Assembly (NCBI RefSeq): GCF_003201815.1
Contig: NZ_QJKB01000010.1
Coordinates: 1 to 64,000, forward strand
DNA: 64,000 nucleotides
Direction of reading: 5' to 3'
Source of the DNA: Undibacterium pigrum
GTDB lineage: Bacteria; Pseudomonadota; Gammaproteobacteria; Burkholderiales; Burkholderiaceae_D
Positions 8,915-18,220 of this stretch are shown piece by piece. The position numbers were made by a program, and so were the translations under genes. The notes below the pieces were generated by a model. The model was not told the origin of the DNA, ran no database searches, and was given only the letters and a program-made list of their open reading frames with translations. How positions within the stretch are numbered: position 1 is the first letter of the stretch; each line of letters begins with the position of its first letter.

Positions 8915-10345
8915 TTGGAAGCATTGAGAAGTTTATTCCGGGAATTAATGCCCGCTGTGGATTTTTGTTCCATGCGCATCGTGGATGAGCGCAGTGAAGA
9001 ACTATTGGTCAGGCAAAATGTATTGCAACCACTGCGCAATGCCCGCAGCCATGGCGCAATGCTGACTGTCATTCACGACGGTGGTTATGGCTATGCCGCA
9101 ACCAGCGATTTATCCCGCAATGGATTGAATGCCGCGATGCAGCATGCCTTGCACTGGGCCAGACTCAGTGCCGGAAAAACGGTTACCGATTTCAGCAAAA
9201 TCCCACAAGCGAGCGCAGTTGGCAAATACCAGAGTCCCCGTGCGTCAATATCGCCAAGAAAGGACCTGATCGCCTTGCTGATGCAGGAATCTGCCGCATC
9301 ACATCTCAGTAATAAGATCGTGGACTGGAGCGCTTCAATAGGCGTGACACAGACTGAGCAACTGTTTATCAGTAGCGCCGGTGCAGACATACACCAACAA
9401 TTTAATTACCTCATTCCCAATCTCAGTGTGACCGCCAATGAAGGACTGGAAACCCAGACCCGCAGCCTGGGTGGACAATACAATGGTTTCTGCCGCCAGG
9501 GTGGCATGGAAGTTTTGCAGCAATCCGGCTTTCATGGCGCAGGCAAACGCGTTGCGGAGGAGGCGCTTGCCTTATTGCATGCAGCGAACTGCCCCAGTGG
9601 CCGCATGGATTTGCTGCTCATGCCAGAACAGATGATGCTGCAAATTCATGAATCCATAGGTCATCCACTGGAGCTGGACCGCATCTTGGGCGATGAACGC
9701 AATTTTGCTGGCACCAGTTTTGTCACGCCCGACATGTTCGGCCATTTTCAGTATGGTTCTGAATTGCTGAACGTCACCTATGACCCCAGCCGTGCCGAAC
9801 AATTTGCCAGCTTTGGCTGGGATGATGATGGCAGCACTGCAGAAAAAACCTGGATCATTAAAAACGGCATACTGGAAAAACCTTTGGGCAGCGCGCTCTC
9901 GCAAGCCCGCGCTGGCACGGCAGGTGTTGCCAATTCACGCGCCTGCGACTGGAATCGTCCTGCAATAGACCGCATGGCCAACCTGAATATAGAAGCGGGC
10001 AGCAGCAGCCTGGATGAAATGATAGCCAGCGTTGAATATGGCGTACTGATGAATACCAATGTGTCCTGGTCTATTGATGATTCCCGCAATAAATTCCAGT
10101 TTGGTTGTGAATATGGGCAAATGATACGCAATGGCAAATTGCAGGAACTGGTCAAGAACCCGAATTATCGCGGCATCTCAGAAAGCTTCTGGCGTTCGCT
10201 GAAAATGGTGGGTAATGCATCCACCCTGGAAGTCATGGGTACACCCTTCTGCGGCAAAGGTGAACCATCGCAAGTCATACGCGTGGGCCACGCTTCACCA
10301 GCCTGCCTGTTCGATCAGGTGGAAGTATTTGGAGGCGAAGCCTGA
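8915..10345 (+). CDS. TldD-family zinc metalloprotease (TldD/PmbA superfamily)
   Basis: This is a cytoplasmic peptidase of the TldD family, 476 residues. The metal-binding motif HESIGH is at residues 245-250, inside the conserved LQIHESIGHPLELDRILGDE segment. TldD subunits pair with a TldE partner lacking the metal motif to degrade unfolded or natural-product peptides, and the next gene supplies that partner. The start is TTG at 8915: GGAG lies six bases upstream, and the first residues (LFRELMPAVDFCSMR) belong to the family's conserved N-terminus. An internal ATG at 8948 would lose them. This looks like the betaproteobacterial paralogue group rather than E. coli TldD itself. No peptide precursor gene is adjacent. 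Confidence 0.85.
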   Translation: MEALRSLFRELMPAVDFCSMRIVDERSEELLVRQNVLQPLRNARSHGAMLTVIHDGGYGYAATSDLSRNGLNAAMQHALHWARLSAGKTVTDFSKIPQASAVGKYQSPRASISPRKDLIALLMQESAASHLSNKIVDWSASIGVTQTEQLFISSAGADIHQQFNYLIPNLSVTANEGLETQTRSLGGQYNGFCRQGGMEVLQQSGFHGAGKRVAEEALALLHAANCPSGRMDLLLMPEQMMLQIHESIGHPLELDRILGDERNFAGTSFVTPDMFGHFQYGSELLNVTYDPSRAEQFASFGWDDDGSTAEKTWIIKNGILEKPLGSALSQARAGTAGVANSRACDWNRPAIDRMANLNIEAGSSSLDEMIASVEYGVLMNTNVSWSIDDSRNKFQFGCEYGQMIRNGKLQELVKNPNYRGISESFWRSLKMVGNASTLEVMGTPFCGKGEPSQVIRVGHASPACLFDQVEVFGGEA

Positions 10346-11667
10346 TGCAAGATTATTTTTTATCCCTGGCAGCACATATAGAAACGCAGCTGGCAGCAAA
10401 TGAAACCAGCACCACCTGGCTGTCGGCAGAATCCAGCGATTTCGTGCGCTTTAATCACAGTGCAATACGCCAGCCTGGCCATGTCTTGCAGCTGATACTG
10501 AACCTGCAATTGATACAGGGGCAAACCCATGCGGCCATGAGTTTCAATCTCAGTGGCGAAATGGACATGGACTTACCTACCATCAATGCTGCAATCGACG
10601 ATTTGCGTGCGCAATTATCAGACTTACCAGCAGACCCGCACCTGATGATAGCCACTGAGCTTAACAGTAGCGTACAAATCCTGCCTTCTTCTCTGCCGCC
10701 GGTAGCCAGCATGCTGGAACAGATATTGGCTGCCGCAAAAGATGTGGACATGGTGGGCTTGCTCACTACAGGTACGCAATATCGCGGTTTTGCCAACTCC
10801 CATGGTCAGCGCAACTGGTATGAAAGCAGCAATGTCAATTTTGACTGGAGCTTGTTTCATTCAACAGACAAGGCTGTCAAATCCAACTATGCTGGCTTCC
10901 ATTGGGATGAGGCTGTATTCCTCAAGAAATTTGCCGATGCCCGCGAAAAGCTGGCTTTGCTTGCGCGCCCGCCTGTCACCGTTGCGGCAGGCAATTACCG
11001 TGCTTATCTCAGCCCAACGGCATTGAATGAATTGATCATGATGCTCAACTGGGGCGGTCTGTCTGAGAAGTCTTTGCGCACCCGTCATAGCTGCCTGCGT
11101 CGCTTGCAGTCAGGTGAAGCCAGCATGCATGCCATGGTGGATATCTGCGAAGACAGCCGTGCGGGCCTGGAACCGGGCTTTCAGGCGCAAGGTTTCATCA
11201 AACCCGATGTTATCCCCCTGATACAGGCTGGCAAACTCAGCGGCAGCATGATTTCACCGCGCAGCGCCAAAGAATTTGGCTTGATCGCCAATGGTGCGCC
11301 GGACGATGAGTCAGCAAAATCCCTGGTCATGCGTGCAGGTACACTGGCAAATGCAGACATACTCAAGGAACTGGGCACCGGTATTTATATTTCTAATCTC
11401 TGGTATTTGAATTTTTCTGACCGTGCTACCTGTCGCATCACCGGCATGACCCGCTTTGCCAGTTTCTGGGTGGAAAATGGTGAAATTATTGCCCCGCTGA
11501 ATGTCATGCGTTTTGATGACTCCCTGTTCAGGATATTGGGTGAAAACTTGCTGGCACTGAGCCAGGAAACCGAAGTGATCATGGATGACCGCTCTTATGG
11601 TGAACGGCATACGGGTGGTGCAGTGTTGCCCGGAGCGCTATTAAAGAAAATGCGCTTCGTTCTTTAA
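10345..11667 (+). CDS. TldE/PmbA-like partner subunit
   Basis: This is the second member of the TldD/TldE pair, 440 residues, translationally coupled to tldD by a TGATG overlap. It lacks the HExxxH metal site, as expected for the non-catalytic TldE-type partner that completes the heterodimer's substrate chamber. Family-like segments include SPTALNELIMMLNWGGLSEKS and, near the C-terminus, an ISNLWYLNFSDRATCRITGMTR segment, where TldE-type proteins end their core. The pair stands alone, flanked by a peptide importer and fabI. Whether it matures a peptide product or degrades imported peptides cannot be told. Confidence 0.82.
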   Translation: MQDYFLSLAAHIETQLAANETSTTWLSAESSDFVRFNHSAIRQPGHVLQLILNLQLIQGQTHAAMSFNLSGEMDMDLPTINAAIDDLRAQLSDLPADPHLMIATELNSSVQILPSSLPPVASMLEQILAAAKDVDMVGLLTTGTQYRGFANSHGQRNWYESSNVNFDWSLFHSTDKAVKSNYAGFHWDEAVFLKKFADAREKLALLARPPVTVAAGNYRAYLSPTALNELIMMLNWGGLSEKSLRTRHSCLRRLQSGEASMHAMVDICEDSRAGLEPGFQAQGFIKPDVIPLIQAGKLSGSMISPRSAKEFGLIANGAPDDESAKSLVMRAGTLANADILKELGTGIYISNLWYLNFSDRATCRITGMTRFASFWVENGEIIAPLNVMRFDDSLFRILGENLLALSQETEVIMDDRSYGERHTGGAVLPGALLKKMRFVL

Positions 11668-12000
11668 CCTGACAATATGCAGCATTTTGGTGCCAAGAAA
11701 AGCGATGTTGCAATGCATTCAGGCAAAATACTGCATTTTTTCAAATAGTCACTATGATGATAAGTACACATCATCTTTAGCGCAGATAAGCATTAGCGAA
11801 CTTAGCATTTGCCCGTTTCGGTGAGAGCAACTACAATTCGGACCTGTTGCGGAAAAGGCTGCAATTCAAGCATTCCACATCAGGAACGATACCTGGTGTA
11901 GAAACAACAAGTTATAAAAACCCACAGCGCAATAAACAAGGCTATAGACAAACTTTTTACTGAGCGTCTTTAGCATATTGCGGTCATATCTGGAGTCAAC
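11668..12000 (+). other. Intergenic region upstream of fabI (333 bp)
   Basis: No gene is supported here. It should hold the fabI promoter. A TATGAT hexamer near 11753 is a possible -10 element, but no convincing -35 accompanies it. No hairpin followed by a T-run marks the end of the TldE gene. Confidence 0.4.
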
Positions 12001-12795
12001 ATGGCATTTCTGCAAGGCAAAAAAATTCTGATCACCGGTTTGCTGTCCAACCGTTCCATCGCTTACGGCATCGCTCAGGCATGCAAACGCGAAGGCGCTG
12101 AACTGGCATTTACCTATGTAGGCGAACGTTTCAAAGACAGGATTACTGATTTTGCGGCTGAATTCGATAGCAAACTGATCTTTGATTGCGACGTCGCCAG
12201 CGACGAACAAATTGAAGCGGTATTTGCTGACCTGGGCAAATCCTGGGACAAACTCGATGGCCTGGTACATGCTATCGGCTTTGCACCACGCGAAGCAATC
12301 GCCGGTGAATTTCTCGATGGTTTTTCCCGCGAAGCTTTCCGCATTGCGCATGACATTTCTGCTTACAGTTTCCCGGCAATGGCAAAAGCTGCGCTGCCAC
12401 TGTTGCGTGAAGACTCTGCCCTGCTGACCCTGTCTTACCTGGGTGCTATCCGTGCCATCCCGCATTACAACACCATGGGTATGGCAAAAGCTTCGCTGGA
12501 AGCATCGGTACGCTACCTGGCAGAGCACCTGGGTAAAAAGGGAATACGCGTCAACGGTATCTCTGCTGGCCCTATCAAAACCCTGGCTGCCAGCGGCATC
12601 AAGGACTTTGGCAAACTGCTGGGCTTTGTTGCCGAGCACGCACCTCTGCGCCGTAATGTGACGATCGAAGACGTAGGCAATACTGCCGCCTTCCTGCTGT
12701 CACCACTGGCAAACGGTATTACTGGCGAGATCACTTATGTCGACGGCGGCTTTTCGCATGTCATGGGCCTGAACGCTGATTCTTACGATAAATAA
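12001..12795 (+). CDS. fabI: Enoyl-[acyl-carrier-protein] reductase FabI
   Basis: This is an NADH-dependent enoyl-ACP reductase that carries out the last reduction of each fatty acid elongation cycle; it is the target of triclosan-type inhibitors. The 264 residues are full length. The protein shows the FabI-specific nucleotide-binding start [20 protein letters not shown] and the catalytic pair Y156 and K163 in [11 protein letters not shown], at the same numbers as in E. coli. [16 protein letters not shown] and the C-terminal [11 protein letters not shown] are also typical. It stands alone between the TldE-type gene and an endoglucanase gene. A short tandem repeat begins right at its stop codon. 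Confidence 0.97.
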   Translation: MAFLQGKKILITGLLSNRSIAYGIAQACKREGAELAFTYVGERFKDRITDFAAEFDSKLIFDCDVASDEQIEAVFADLGKSWDKLDGLVHAIGFAPREAIAGEFLDGFSREAFRIAHDISAYSFPAMAKAALPLLREDSALLTLSYLGAIRAIPHYNTMGMAKASLEASVRYLAEHLGKKGIRVNGISAGPIKTLAASGIKDFGKLLGFVAEHAPLRRNVTIEDVGNTAAFLLSPLANGITGEITYVDGGFSHVMGLNADSYDK

Positions 12796-12850
12796 TCAGC
12801 TCGAATAATCAACTCGATAATCAACTCGATAATCAGCTCAAACCAGCTCA
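12791..12850 (+). repeat. Imperfect 12-bp tandem repeat at the fabI stop codon
   Basis: About four copies of a unit close to ATAATCAACTCG follow one another (ATAATCAGCTCGA, then ATAATCAACTCG twice, then ATAATCAGCTCA and a decayed AACCAGCTCA). The first copy overlaps the fabI TAA stop. Such an array can change length by slippage. Confidence 0.7.
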
Positions 12851-12904
12851 AGCATTGCATGACGGGATAAGATAGCCCTTTCCGTCTTGCAATGCTGCTG
12901 TGAA

Positions 12905-14095
12905 ATGAATACACCTCCCCGCATGTTCAACATCTTGAACGACCTGTCCCGGCTTACAAAACGACTGTTACTGATCATGCTCAGCTTGTGGCTGATGCAG
13001 GCTGCTCCTGCCATGGCAGCTTCCTGCAATGACACCTGGCCAGGCTGGGAGCATTTCAAGAAAACCTTCATCGCTGAAGATGGCCGGGTAATAGACCATA
13101 GCGGTGCGCGCAAACCCACGACCTCGGAAGGCCAGGCCTATGCCCTGTTCTTTGCCCTGAGTGCCAATGACAAAGCCGCATTTCAGCGCATTCTGACCTG
13201 GACTGAAAATAACCTGGCAGCCGGCGACCTGACGGCGCGCCTGCCTGCCTGGCAATGGGGGCAACGTGAAGACAATAGCTGGGGCGTCATCGACAAGAAC
13301 CCGGCTTCTGATGCTGATCTGTGGATAGCCTATAGCCTTGGCGTCGCCGGAGAAGTCTGGAAAGAAAAGCGTTATGCTGCCCTGTCGAGCTTGCTGGCGC
13401 AAAGAATATTGAATGAGGAAACCGCAGAACTGCCTGGACTTGGCCTGAGTTTATTACCCGCACCGACCGGTTTTAATCTGCCCAATAACCAATGGAAGCT
13501 CAACGCCAGCTACCTGCCCCTGCCCTTGCTGCGCTGGTTTGAACAAAAAGAAAGCGATGAACGCTGGAAGCGCATGATAGCTCCGGCTATGCGCCTCATC
13601 GCAGGTAGTGCGCCCAAGGGCTATGCTGCCGACTGGATCATTTACGATGCGCAAAAAGGCTTTTTGCCCGATAGCCAGGGGGTGGAAAAAGGCCAGGGTG
13701 GCTATAACGCCATACGGGTTTATCTTTGGGCAGGCATGATGGCCAGCCAGGATGCAGAAAGAGCCAACCTGCTGAAATTGCTGCGCCCCATGCTGCAACT
13801 GGTCGACAGCAAGGGTTATCCGCCAGAGTTTATCGACATCCTTAGCGGCGAGATTAATGGGCCAGGGTCCAGCGGATTCAGTGCCGCCCTGCTGCCCCTC
13901 CTGCAAGTCAATGGCGCACAAAAAACCCTGGTGCAACAGCAATTGCGCCTGCAAGCGCAGGCCATAAAGCCAGATGCTTATTACGATCAGGTCCTGTCAT
14001 TGTTCGCCCTTGGCTGGCAAGAAAAACGTTTTCGCTTTGACGCACGTGGGAATGCCGACTTTTACTGGCAACATTTCTGCTGGAAACTATTTTAA
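12905..14095 (+). CDS. bcsZ: Glycoside hydrolase family 8 endoglucanase (BcsZ-like)
   Basis: This is a secreted endo-beta-1,4-glucanase of GH family 8, the type associated with bacterial cellulose synthase (BcsZ/YhjM). A signal peptide ends at about MQAAPAMA-AS. The mature protein opens with CNDTWPGWEHFKKTFIAEDGRVIDHSG, followed by TSEGQAYALFFAL, which contains the catalytic acid Glu. WQWGQREDNSWGVIDKNPASDADLWIAYSL carries the conserved substrate-binding Asp residues. About 396 residues, slightly longer than E. coli BcsZ. I chose the ATG at 12905; a TTG at 12887 and an ATG at 12923 are alternatives and none has a strong ribosome site. No bcsA, bcsB or bcsC lies in the window, so here it is an orphan. 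Confidence 0.85.
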   Translation: MNTPPRMFNILNDLSRLTKRLLLIMLSLWLMQAAPAMAASCNDTWPGWEHFKKTFIAEDGRVIDHSGARKPTTSEGQAYALFFALSANDKAAFQRILTWTENNLAAGDLTARLPAWQWGQREDNSWGVIDKNPASDADLWIAYSLGVAGEVWKEKRYAALSSLLAQRILNEETAELPGLGLSLLPAPTGFNLPNNQWKLNASYLPLPLLRWFEQKESDERWKRMIAPAMRLIAGSAPKGYAADWIIYDAQKGFLPDSQGVEKGQGGYNAIRVYLWAGMMASQDAERANLLKLLRPMLQLVDSKGYPPEFIDILSGEINGPGSSGFSAALLPLLQVNGAQKTLVQQQLRLQAQAIKPDAYYDQVLSLFALGWQEKRFRFDARGNADFYWQHFCWKLF

Positions 14096-14515
14096 GCCAA
14101 AGCAAGATATTCTTTGGAAACTGGCTGCTTTTTCCTGAAAAATCCTGTATAGTTTCGTTTTTTGCGCTGCAATATAAAAATTACAGCCAAAACCAAGTAG
14201 CATCGCAAGCCTGTGCACATCCTCAGGATGGTGCATGTAAAAGCCCTCCCGCCTCGCATGTCTGGTAGTAATCCATAGACATCATCCCGGCGCAAAGCTT
14301 TTGTGCCGAAATTTCATTGTCGTCCCTTGTTGGATTTTCTGTGTTCATTTCGTTTGGTTGGCGCTGCATTGTTGCGCGCGTTCGTTAGCAACGCGCTAAT
14401 TTATACTGGGACAGAAGCAAACGTTCCGGCAAAACATGCTGCAAACCGGCCTTATCTCCGGTGAGCTTGGCATTGCTGCCGCATTTTGCAAACGTCCCAA
14501 TCACGAAAGAAATTC
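14096..14515 (+). promoter_or_regulatory. Long leader region of the DEAD-box helicase gene (about 420 bp)
   Basis: No protein-coding gene is supported between the endoglucanase and the helicase. The region contains a 7-bp perfect hairpin, GCGCGTT at 14376-14382 pairing with AACGCGC at 14390-14396, followed by TTTATACT. It also holds several other short complementary stretches. Long structured 5' leaders are known on cold-induced DEAD-box helicase genes, so post-transcriptional control is plausible, but this is inference. The transcription start is not visible. Confidence 0.4.
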
Positions 14516-15967
14516 ATGAGTTTTGAAGCACTAGGTCTACACGTCAACATCATCCGCGCTCTGACTGACTCTGGCTACACCAAGCCAACTTCGGTACAAG
14601 AACAGGCAATCCCTGCCGCGATTGAAGGTCGTGACCTGATGGTCTCATCCCAGACCGGCTCCGGCAAAACTGCCGCTTTCATGCTGCCTGCCCTGCATAA
14701 ACTGGTTTCCGCTGAAGTTGTCAGCTATGACGCTGGCAATGGCAAAACCCCTAATCAAGAGCGTCAGGCTGCCCGCTCACGTGGCGACAAACCACGTTTC
14801 GTTGCCGCAAAACCAAAAATGCTGGTGTTGACTCCAACCCGCGAACTGGCTTTGCAAGTCACTACGGCAACTGACAAATACAGCGCTTACTCCCGCCGTA
14901 TCAAGGCTGTATCCATCCTGGGTGGCATGCCTTATCCTAAGCAGATGCAATTGCTGTCCCGCAATCCAGAAATCCTGGTGGCAACACCTGGCCGTCTGAT
15001 CGATCATATGGAATCTGGCAAGATCGATTTCTCTGAACTGCAAATGCTGGTTCTGGACGAAGCTGACCGCATGCTGGACATGGGTTTCATCGACGATATC
15101 GAAAAAATCGTTGCTGCTACACCTCCTACACGTCAAACCATGCTGTTCTCTGCAACACTGGACGGCGTAGTCGGTAACATGGCAAAACGCATCACGACTG
15201 AGCCTCTGGTCATCCAGATCGCCGGTTCTGCCAGCAAGCATGAAAACATCCAGCAACGCGTACACTTTGTGGACGATCTGTCCCACAAAAACCGCATGCT
15301 TGATCATCTGCTGCGCGACACTACTGTTGACCAGGCCGTTGTATTTACAGCTACAAAACGTGATGCAGACACCATCGCTGACCGTCTGAACATCGCTGGC
15401 TTCGCTGCTGCTGCCCTGCATGGCGACATGCATCAAGGCGCACGTAACCGCACACTGGACGCATTGCGCCGTGGCCAGGTACGTGTACTGGTAGCAACTG
15501 ACGTTGCTGCCCGTGGTATCGACGTTCCTGCAATTACGCACGTATTCAACTACGATTTGCCTAAGTTCCCTGAAGATTATGTCCACCGCATTGGCCGTAC
15601 TGGCCGCGCTGGTCGTAAAGGTCTGGCGATTTCCCTGGTGAACCATGCTGAAGGCATGCACGTCAAACGTATCGAACGCTTCACCAAGCAATTGATCCCT
15701 GTTGATGTCATCGAAGGTTTTGAACCTAAGAAGTCTGCAGCACCAGCACGCTCTGCAGCGCGCAAACCTAACGGCTGGAAACCAGGCGATGCCCGTAAAA
15801 CAGGCGGCGGCGGTGGCTACGGCAACAACAAGCCAGGTCAACGCAGCTTCAGCAAACCAGCTGGCGCATCCACAGGCACCAGCGCTGGCCCACGTAAAGA
15901 AGGCGGCGGCTACAAAGGCAACCGCTCTAACGATAGCGGTGCACGTCGTACATTTGGCGATTACTAA
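14516..15967 (+). CDS. DEAD-box ATP-dependent RNA helicase, RhlE-like
   Basis: This is a cytoplasmic RNA helicase that unwinds short duplexes in ribosome assembly or mRNA decay. All core motifs are present: Q motif near GYTKPTSVQEQAIP, Walker A (motif I) SSQTGSGKTAAF, PTRELALQ, TPGRLIDH, motif II VLDEADRMLDMGF, motif III FSATL, ATDVAARGIDVP and HRIGRTGRAGRKG. The C-terminal roughly 85 residues are basic and Gly/Asn/Ser-rich, a low-complexity tail typical of RhlE-class enzymes and of RNA binding. I use the ATG at 14516 (MSFEALGLH), preceded by GAAAGAAA; an upstream in-frame TTG adds residues unlike the family. A strong terminator follows. The exact RhlE versus SrmB or CsdA assignment is uncertain. 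Confidence 0.9.
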   Translation: MSFEALGLHVNIIRALTDSGYTKPTSVQEQAIPAAIEGRDLMVSSQTGSGKTAAFMLPALHKLVSAEVVSYDAGNGKTPNQERQAARSRGDKPRFVAAKPKMLVLTPTRELALQVTTATDKYSAYSRRIKAVSILGGMPYPKQMQLLSRNPEILVATPGRLIDHMESGKIDFSELQMLVLDEADRMLDMGFIDDIEKIVAATPPTRQTMLFSATLDGVVGNMAKRITTEPLVIQIAGSASKHENIQQRVHFVDDLSHKNRMLDHLLRDTTVDQAVVFTATKRDADTIADRLNIAGFAAAALHGDMHQGARNRTLDALRRGQVRVLVATDVAARGIDVPAITHVFNYDLPKFPEDYVHRIGRTGRAGRKGLAISLVNHAEGMHVKRIERFTKQLIPVDVIEGFEPKKSAAPARSAARKPNGWKPGDARKTGGGGGYGNNKPGQRSFSKPAGASTGTSAGPRKEGGGYKGNRSNDSGARRTFGDY

Positions 15968-16030
15968 TTTGCCAAAGCTTTACTCAGTAGAGCAAGCAAC
16001 ATAGACATTGCCGCATAAGCAATATCATGA

Positions 16031-16062
16031 AAAAGCGATCACTTCGGTGGTCGCTTTTTTTA
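16031..16062 (+). terminator. Intrinsic terminator after the DEAD-box helicase
   Basis: GCGATCAC and GTGGTCGC form an 8-bp stem (one G-U pair) closed by a stable TTCG tetraloop and followed directly by seven T residues. Confidence 0.92.
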
Positions 16063-16120
16063 TACTAACTGGTCAAGCGTATAATCCTCAGCTTCTGACC
16101 AACACAAAAGTATAAGCCTC

Positions 16121-17179
16121 ATGAGCAAAGAAACTGACGCCCCCGTCCGACTGACCTCCTTCTCGCATGGTGGCGGCTGCGGTTGCAAGATTGCGCCCGG
16201 CGTACTTGCTGAAATATTAAAAAAATCCTCAGGTTTCCCAATTCCACCCGCCCTAATGGTGGGCATAGAAACGGCAGACGATGCCGCCGTCTACAAACTT
16301 AATGACGAGCAAGCGCTGATCGCCACCACTGACTTTTTCATGCCCATCGTCGACGACCCTTATGATTTTGGTCGTATCGCTGCCACCAACGCCATTTCAG
16401 ATATTTATGCCATGGGTGGCACCCCCATCATGGCACTGGCCCTGGTTGGCATGCCCGTCAAGCAATTACCGCTGGACGTCATAGGCAAGATACTTCAGGG
16501 TGGCGAGAGTATTTGTGCCGAGGCAGGCATACCCATAGCCGGTGGTCACACCATAGACTCAGTCGAACCTATCTACGGTCTGGTCGTCATGGGCTTGATT
16601 CATCCATCCAAAGTCAAACGCAATGCTGATGCAAAGTTGGGTGACAAGCTGATACTCAGCAAACCGCTGGGCGTAGGTATCTTGTCCGCCGCACTCAAAA
16701 AGCAAGTGCTGGATAAAGCTGGCTATGCCACCATGATAGACAGCACCACCAAACTGAACAAACCCGGTCAGGCACTTTCTGCCCTTGATAGCGTACATGC
16801 CATGACCGATATCACCGGCTTTGGCTTGCTTGGTCATTTGCTGGAAGTCTGCCGCGGATCGAAACTGGCAGCCAGTGTGAATATGTCGGCCCTGCCTTTA
16901 CTGGCGAACGTAGAACAACTGGCAGGCGATGGCTATATCACCGGGGCCTCTGCCCGCAACTGGGAGGCCTATGGCCAGTCTGTCATACTTGATGCACAAA
17001 TCAGCCCTGCCCAGCAAGCCCTGTTGACTGATCCACAAACATCGGGCGGCTTGCTGGTCGCTTGCGATCCTGCAGCAGTAGACGATGTTTTAAGAATTTT
17101 CCATCAGGGTGGCTTCTTGGAAGCTGCTGTGATTGGTGATATTGTTACTGGTGAGCCTTTAATTACTGTCCTGCCCTGA
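16121..17179 (+). CDS. selD: Selenide, water dikinase (selenophosphate synthase)
   Basis: It makes selenophosphate from selenide and ATP, the selenium donor for selenocysteine and for selenouridine in tRNA. The 352 residues match the family. The glycine-rich active-site loop is HGGGCGCK with Cys20 and Lys23, equivalent to Cys17 and Lys20 of E. coli, so this form uses cysteine rather than selenocysteine. TTDFFMPIVDDPYDFGRIAATNAISDIYAMGG, AGGHTIDSVEPIYGL and the C-terminal LLTDPQTSGGLL are all conserved. The gene lies 33 bases before tal. No selA, selB or selU is in the window, so which selenium pathway it serves cannot be seen here. Confidence 0.96.
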   Translation: MSKETDAPVRLTSFSHGGGCGCKIAPGVLAEILKKSSGFPIPPALMVGIETADDAAVYKLNDEQALIATTDFFMPIVDDPYDFGRIAATNAISDIYAMGGTPIMALALVGMPVKQLPLDVIGKILQGGESICAEAGIPIAGGHTIDSVEPIYGLVVMGLIHPSKVKRNADAKLGDKLILSKPLGVGILSAALKKQVLDKAGYATMIDSTTKLNKPGQALSALDSVHAMTDITGFGLLGHLLEVCRGSKLAASVNMSALPLLANVEQLAGDGYITGASARNWEAYGQSVILDAQISPAQQALLTDPQTSGGLLVACDPAAVDDVLRIFHQGGFLEAAVIGDIVTGEPLITVLP

Positions 17180-17212
17180 TTTTTTGATTTTGCCCCCACT
17201 TTTGCAAATACC

Positions 17213-18148
17213 ATGAACCAATTAGAACAACTGAAGCAATACACTACCGTGGTCGCTGACACTGGCGATTTCCAGGCTATCCAGGCTTACGCCCCGCGCG
17301 ATGCGACGACCAATCCATCCCTGATACTGAAAGCCGTGCAAAAGCCTGAATACCTGCCTTTGCTGGAAAAAGCAGTCAAGGACACAGCAGGCAAGTCCAT
17401 TGATGAAACCATCGACCACTTGTTGATTGCTTTTGGCCTGGAAATTTTAAAAGTTATCCCTGGCCGTGTTTCTACTGAAACCGATGCCCGCCTCTCTTTT
17501 GACACCGCTGGTACCGTTGCCAAGGGTCGCCAACTGATTGCCATGTATGAAGCCGCAGGCATACCGCGTGAGCGTATCCTGATCAAGATAGCCTCTACCT
17601 GGGAAGGCATACGCGCTGCAGAAGTATTGGAAAAAGAAGGCATACGCTGCAACATGACCCTGTTGTTCTGCCTGGCACAAGCGATAGCCTGTGCTGAAGC
17701 AGGCGCACAACTAATCTCACCTTTCGTTGGCCGTATCTACGACTGGTACAAAAACAAGACTGGCCAGGAAATCTTTGGTGCAGATGACCCTGGCGTATTG
17801 TCTGTCAAGAAAATCTACACTTACTACCGCAAGTTTGGCTACGATACAGAAGTCATGGGTGCCAGCTTCCGCAATACCTCACAAATCCTGGAGCTGGCTG
17901 GCTGCGACTTGCTGACTATCAGCCCTGACCTTTTGCAAAAACTCAGCGACAGCAATAGCAATGTCACACAAAAACTGAGCAAAGAACTGGCGGCTTCGTC
18001 AGATCTGGAAAAAATCAGCATGGATGAAAAAACTTTCCGTCTTGATCTCAATGAAGATGCGATGGCAACAGAGAAACTGTCAGAAGGCATACGTGCTTTC
18101 TGTGCTGATACCGTCAAGCTGGAAAAGATGATTGCCGCAATGCGTTGA
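17213..18148 (+). CDS. tal: Transaldolase (TalB type)
   Basis: This is a pentose phosphate pathway enzyme that moves a dihydroxyacetone unit between sedoheptulose 7-phosphate and glyceraldehyde 3-phosphate. At 311 residues it is the classical TalB length. The Schiff-base lysine is K125 in [12 protein letters not shown], and [12 protein letters not shown] near the N-terminus and [12 protein letters not shown] are family signatures. It follows selD closely and ends in a clear intrinsic terminator. Transketolase is encoded separately at 49239-51242, so the two non-oxidative pentose phosphate enzymes are not in one operon. Confidence 0.97.
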   Translation: MNQLEQLKQYTTVVADTGDFQAIQAYAPRDATTNPSLILKAVQKPEYLPLLEKAVKDTAGKSIDETIDHLLIAFGLEILKVIPGRVSTETDARLSFDTAGTVAKGRQLIAMYEAAGIPRERILIKIASTWEGIRAAEVLEKEGIRCNMTLLFCLAQAIACAEAGAQLISPFVGRIYDWYKNKTGQEIFGADDPGVLSVKKIYTYYRKFGYDTEVMGASFRNTSQILELAGCDLLTISPDLLQKLSDSNSNVTQKLSKELAASSDLEKISMDEKTFRLDLNEDAMATEKLSEGIRAFCADTVKLEKMIAAMR

Positions 18149-18176
18149 ATCAACACCACCTGACAGGTTATGATGA

Positions 18177-18207
18177 GGGGGCAGAATTTTCTGCCCCTTT
18201 TTATTTT
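18177..18207 (+). terminator. Intrinsic terminator after tal
   Basis: GGGGCAGAA pairs with TTCTGCCCC around a very short loop and is followed by TTTTTATTTT. It ends 14 bases before the next start codon, so it also forms part of that gene's leader. Confidence 0.88.
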
Positions 18208-18220
18208 GAATGACCCGGAT

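Noticed and set aside
14777..15841. A 354-residue frame antisense to the DEAD-box helicase
   Set aside because: A shadow of the helicase reading frame; Cys/Gln/His-rich text without domain features.
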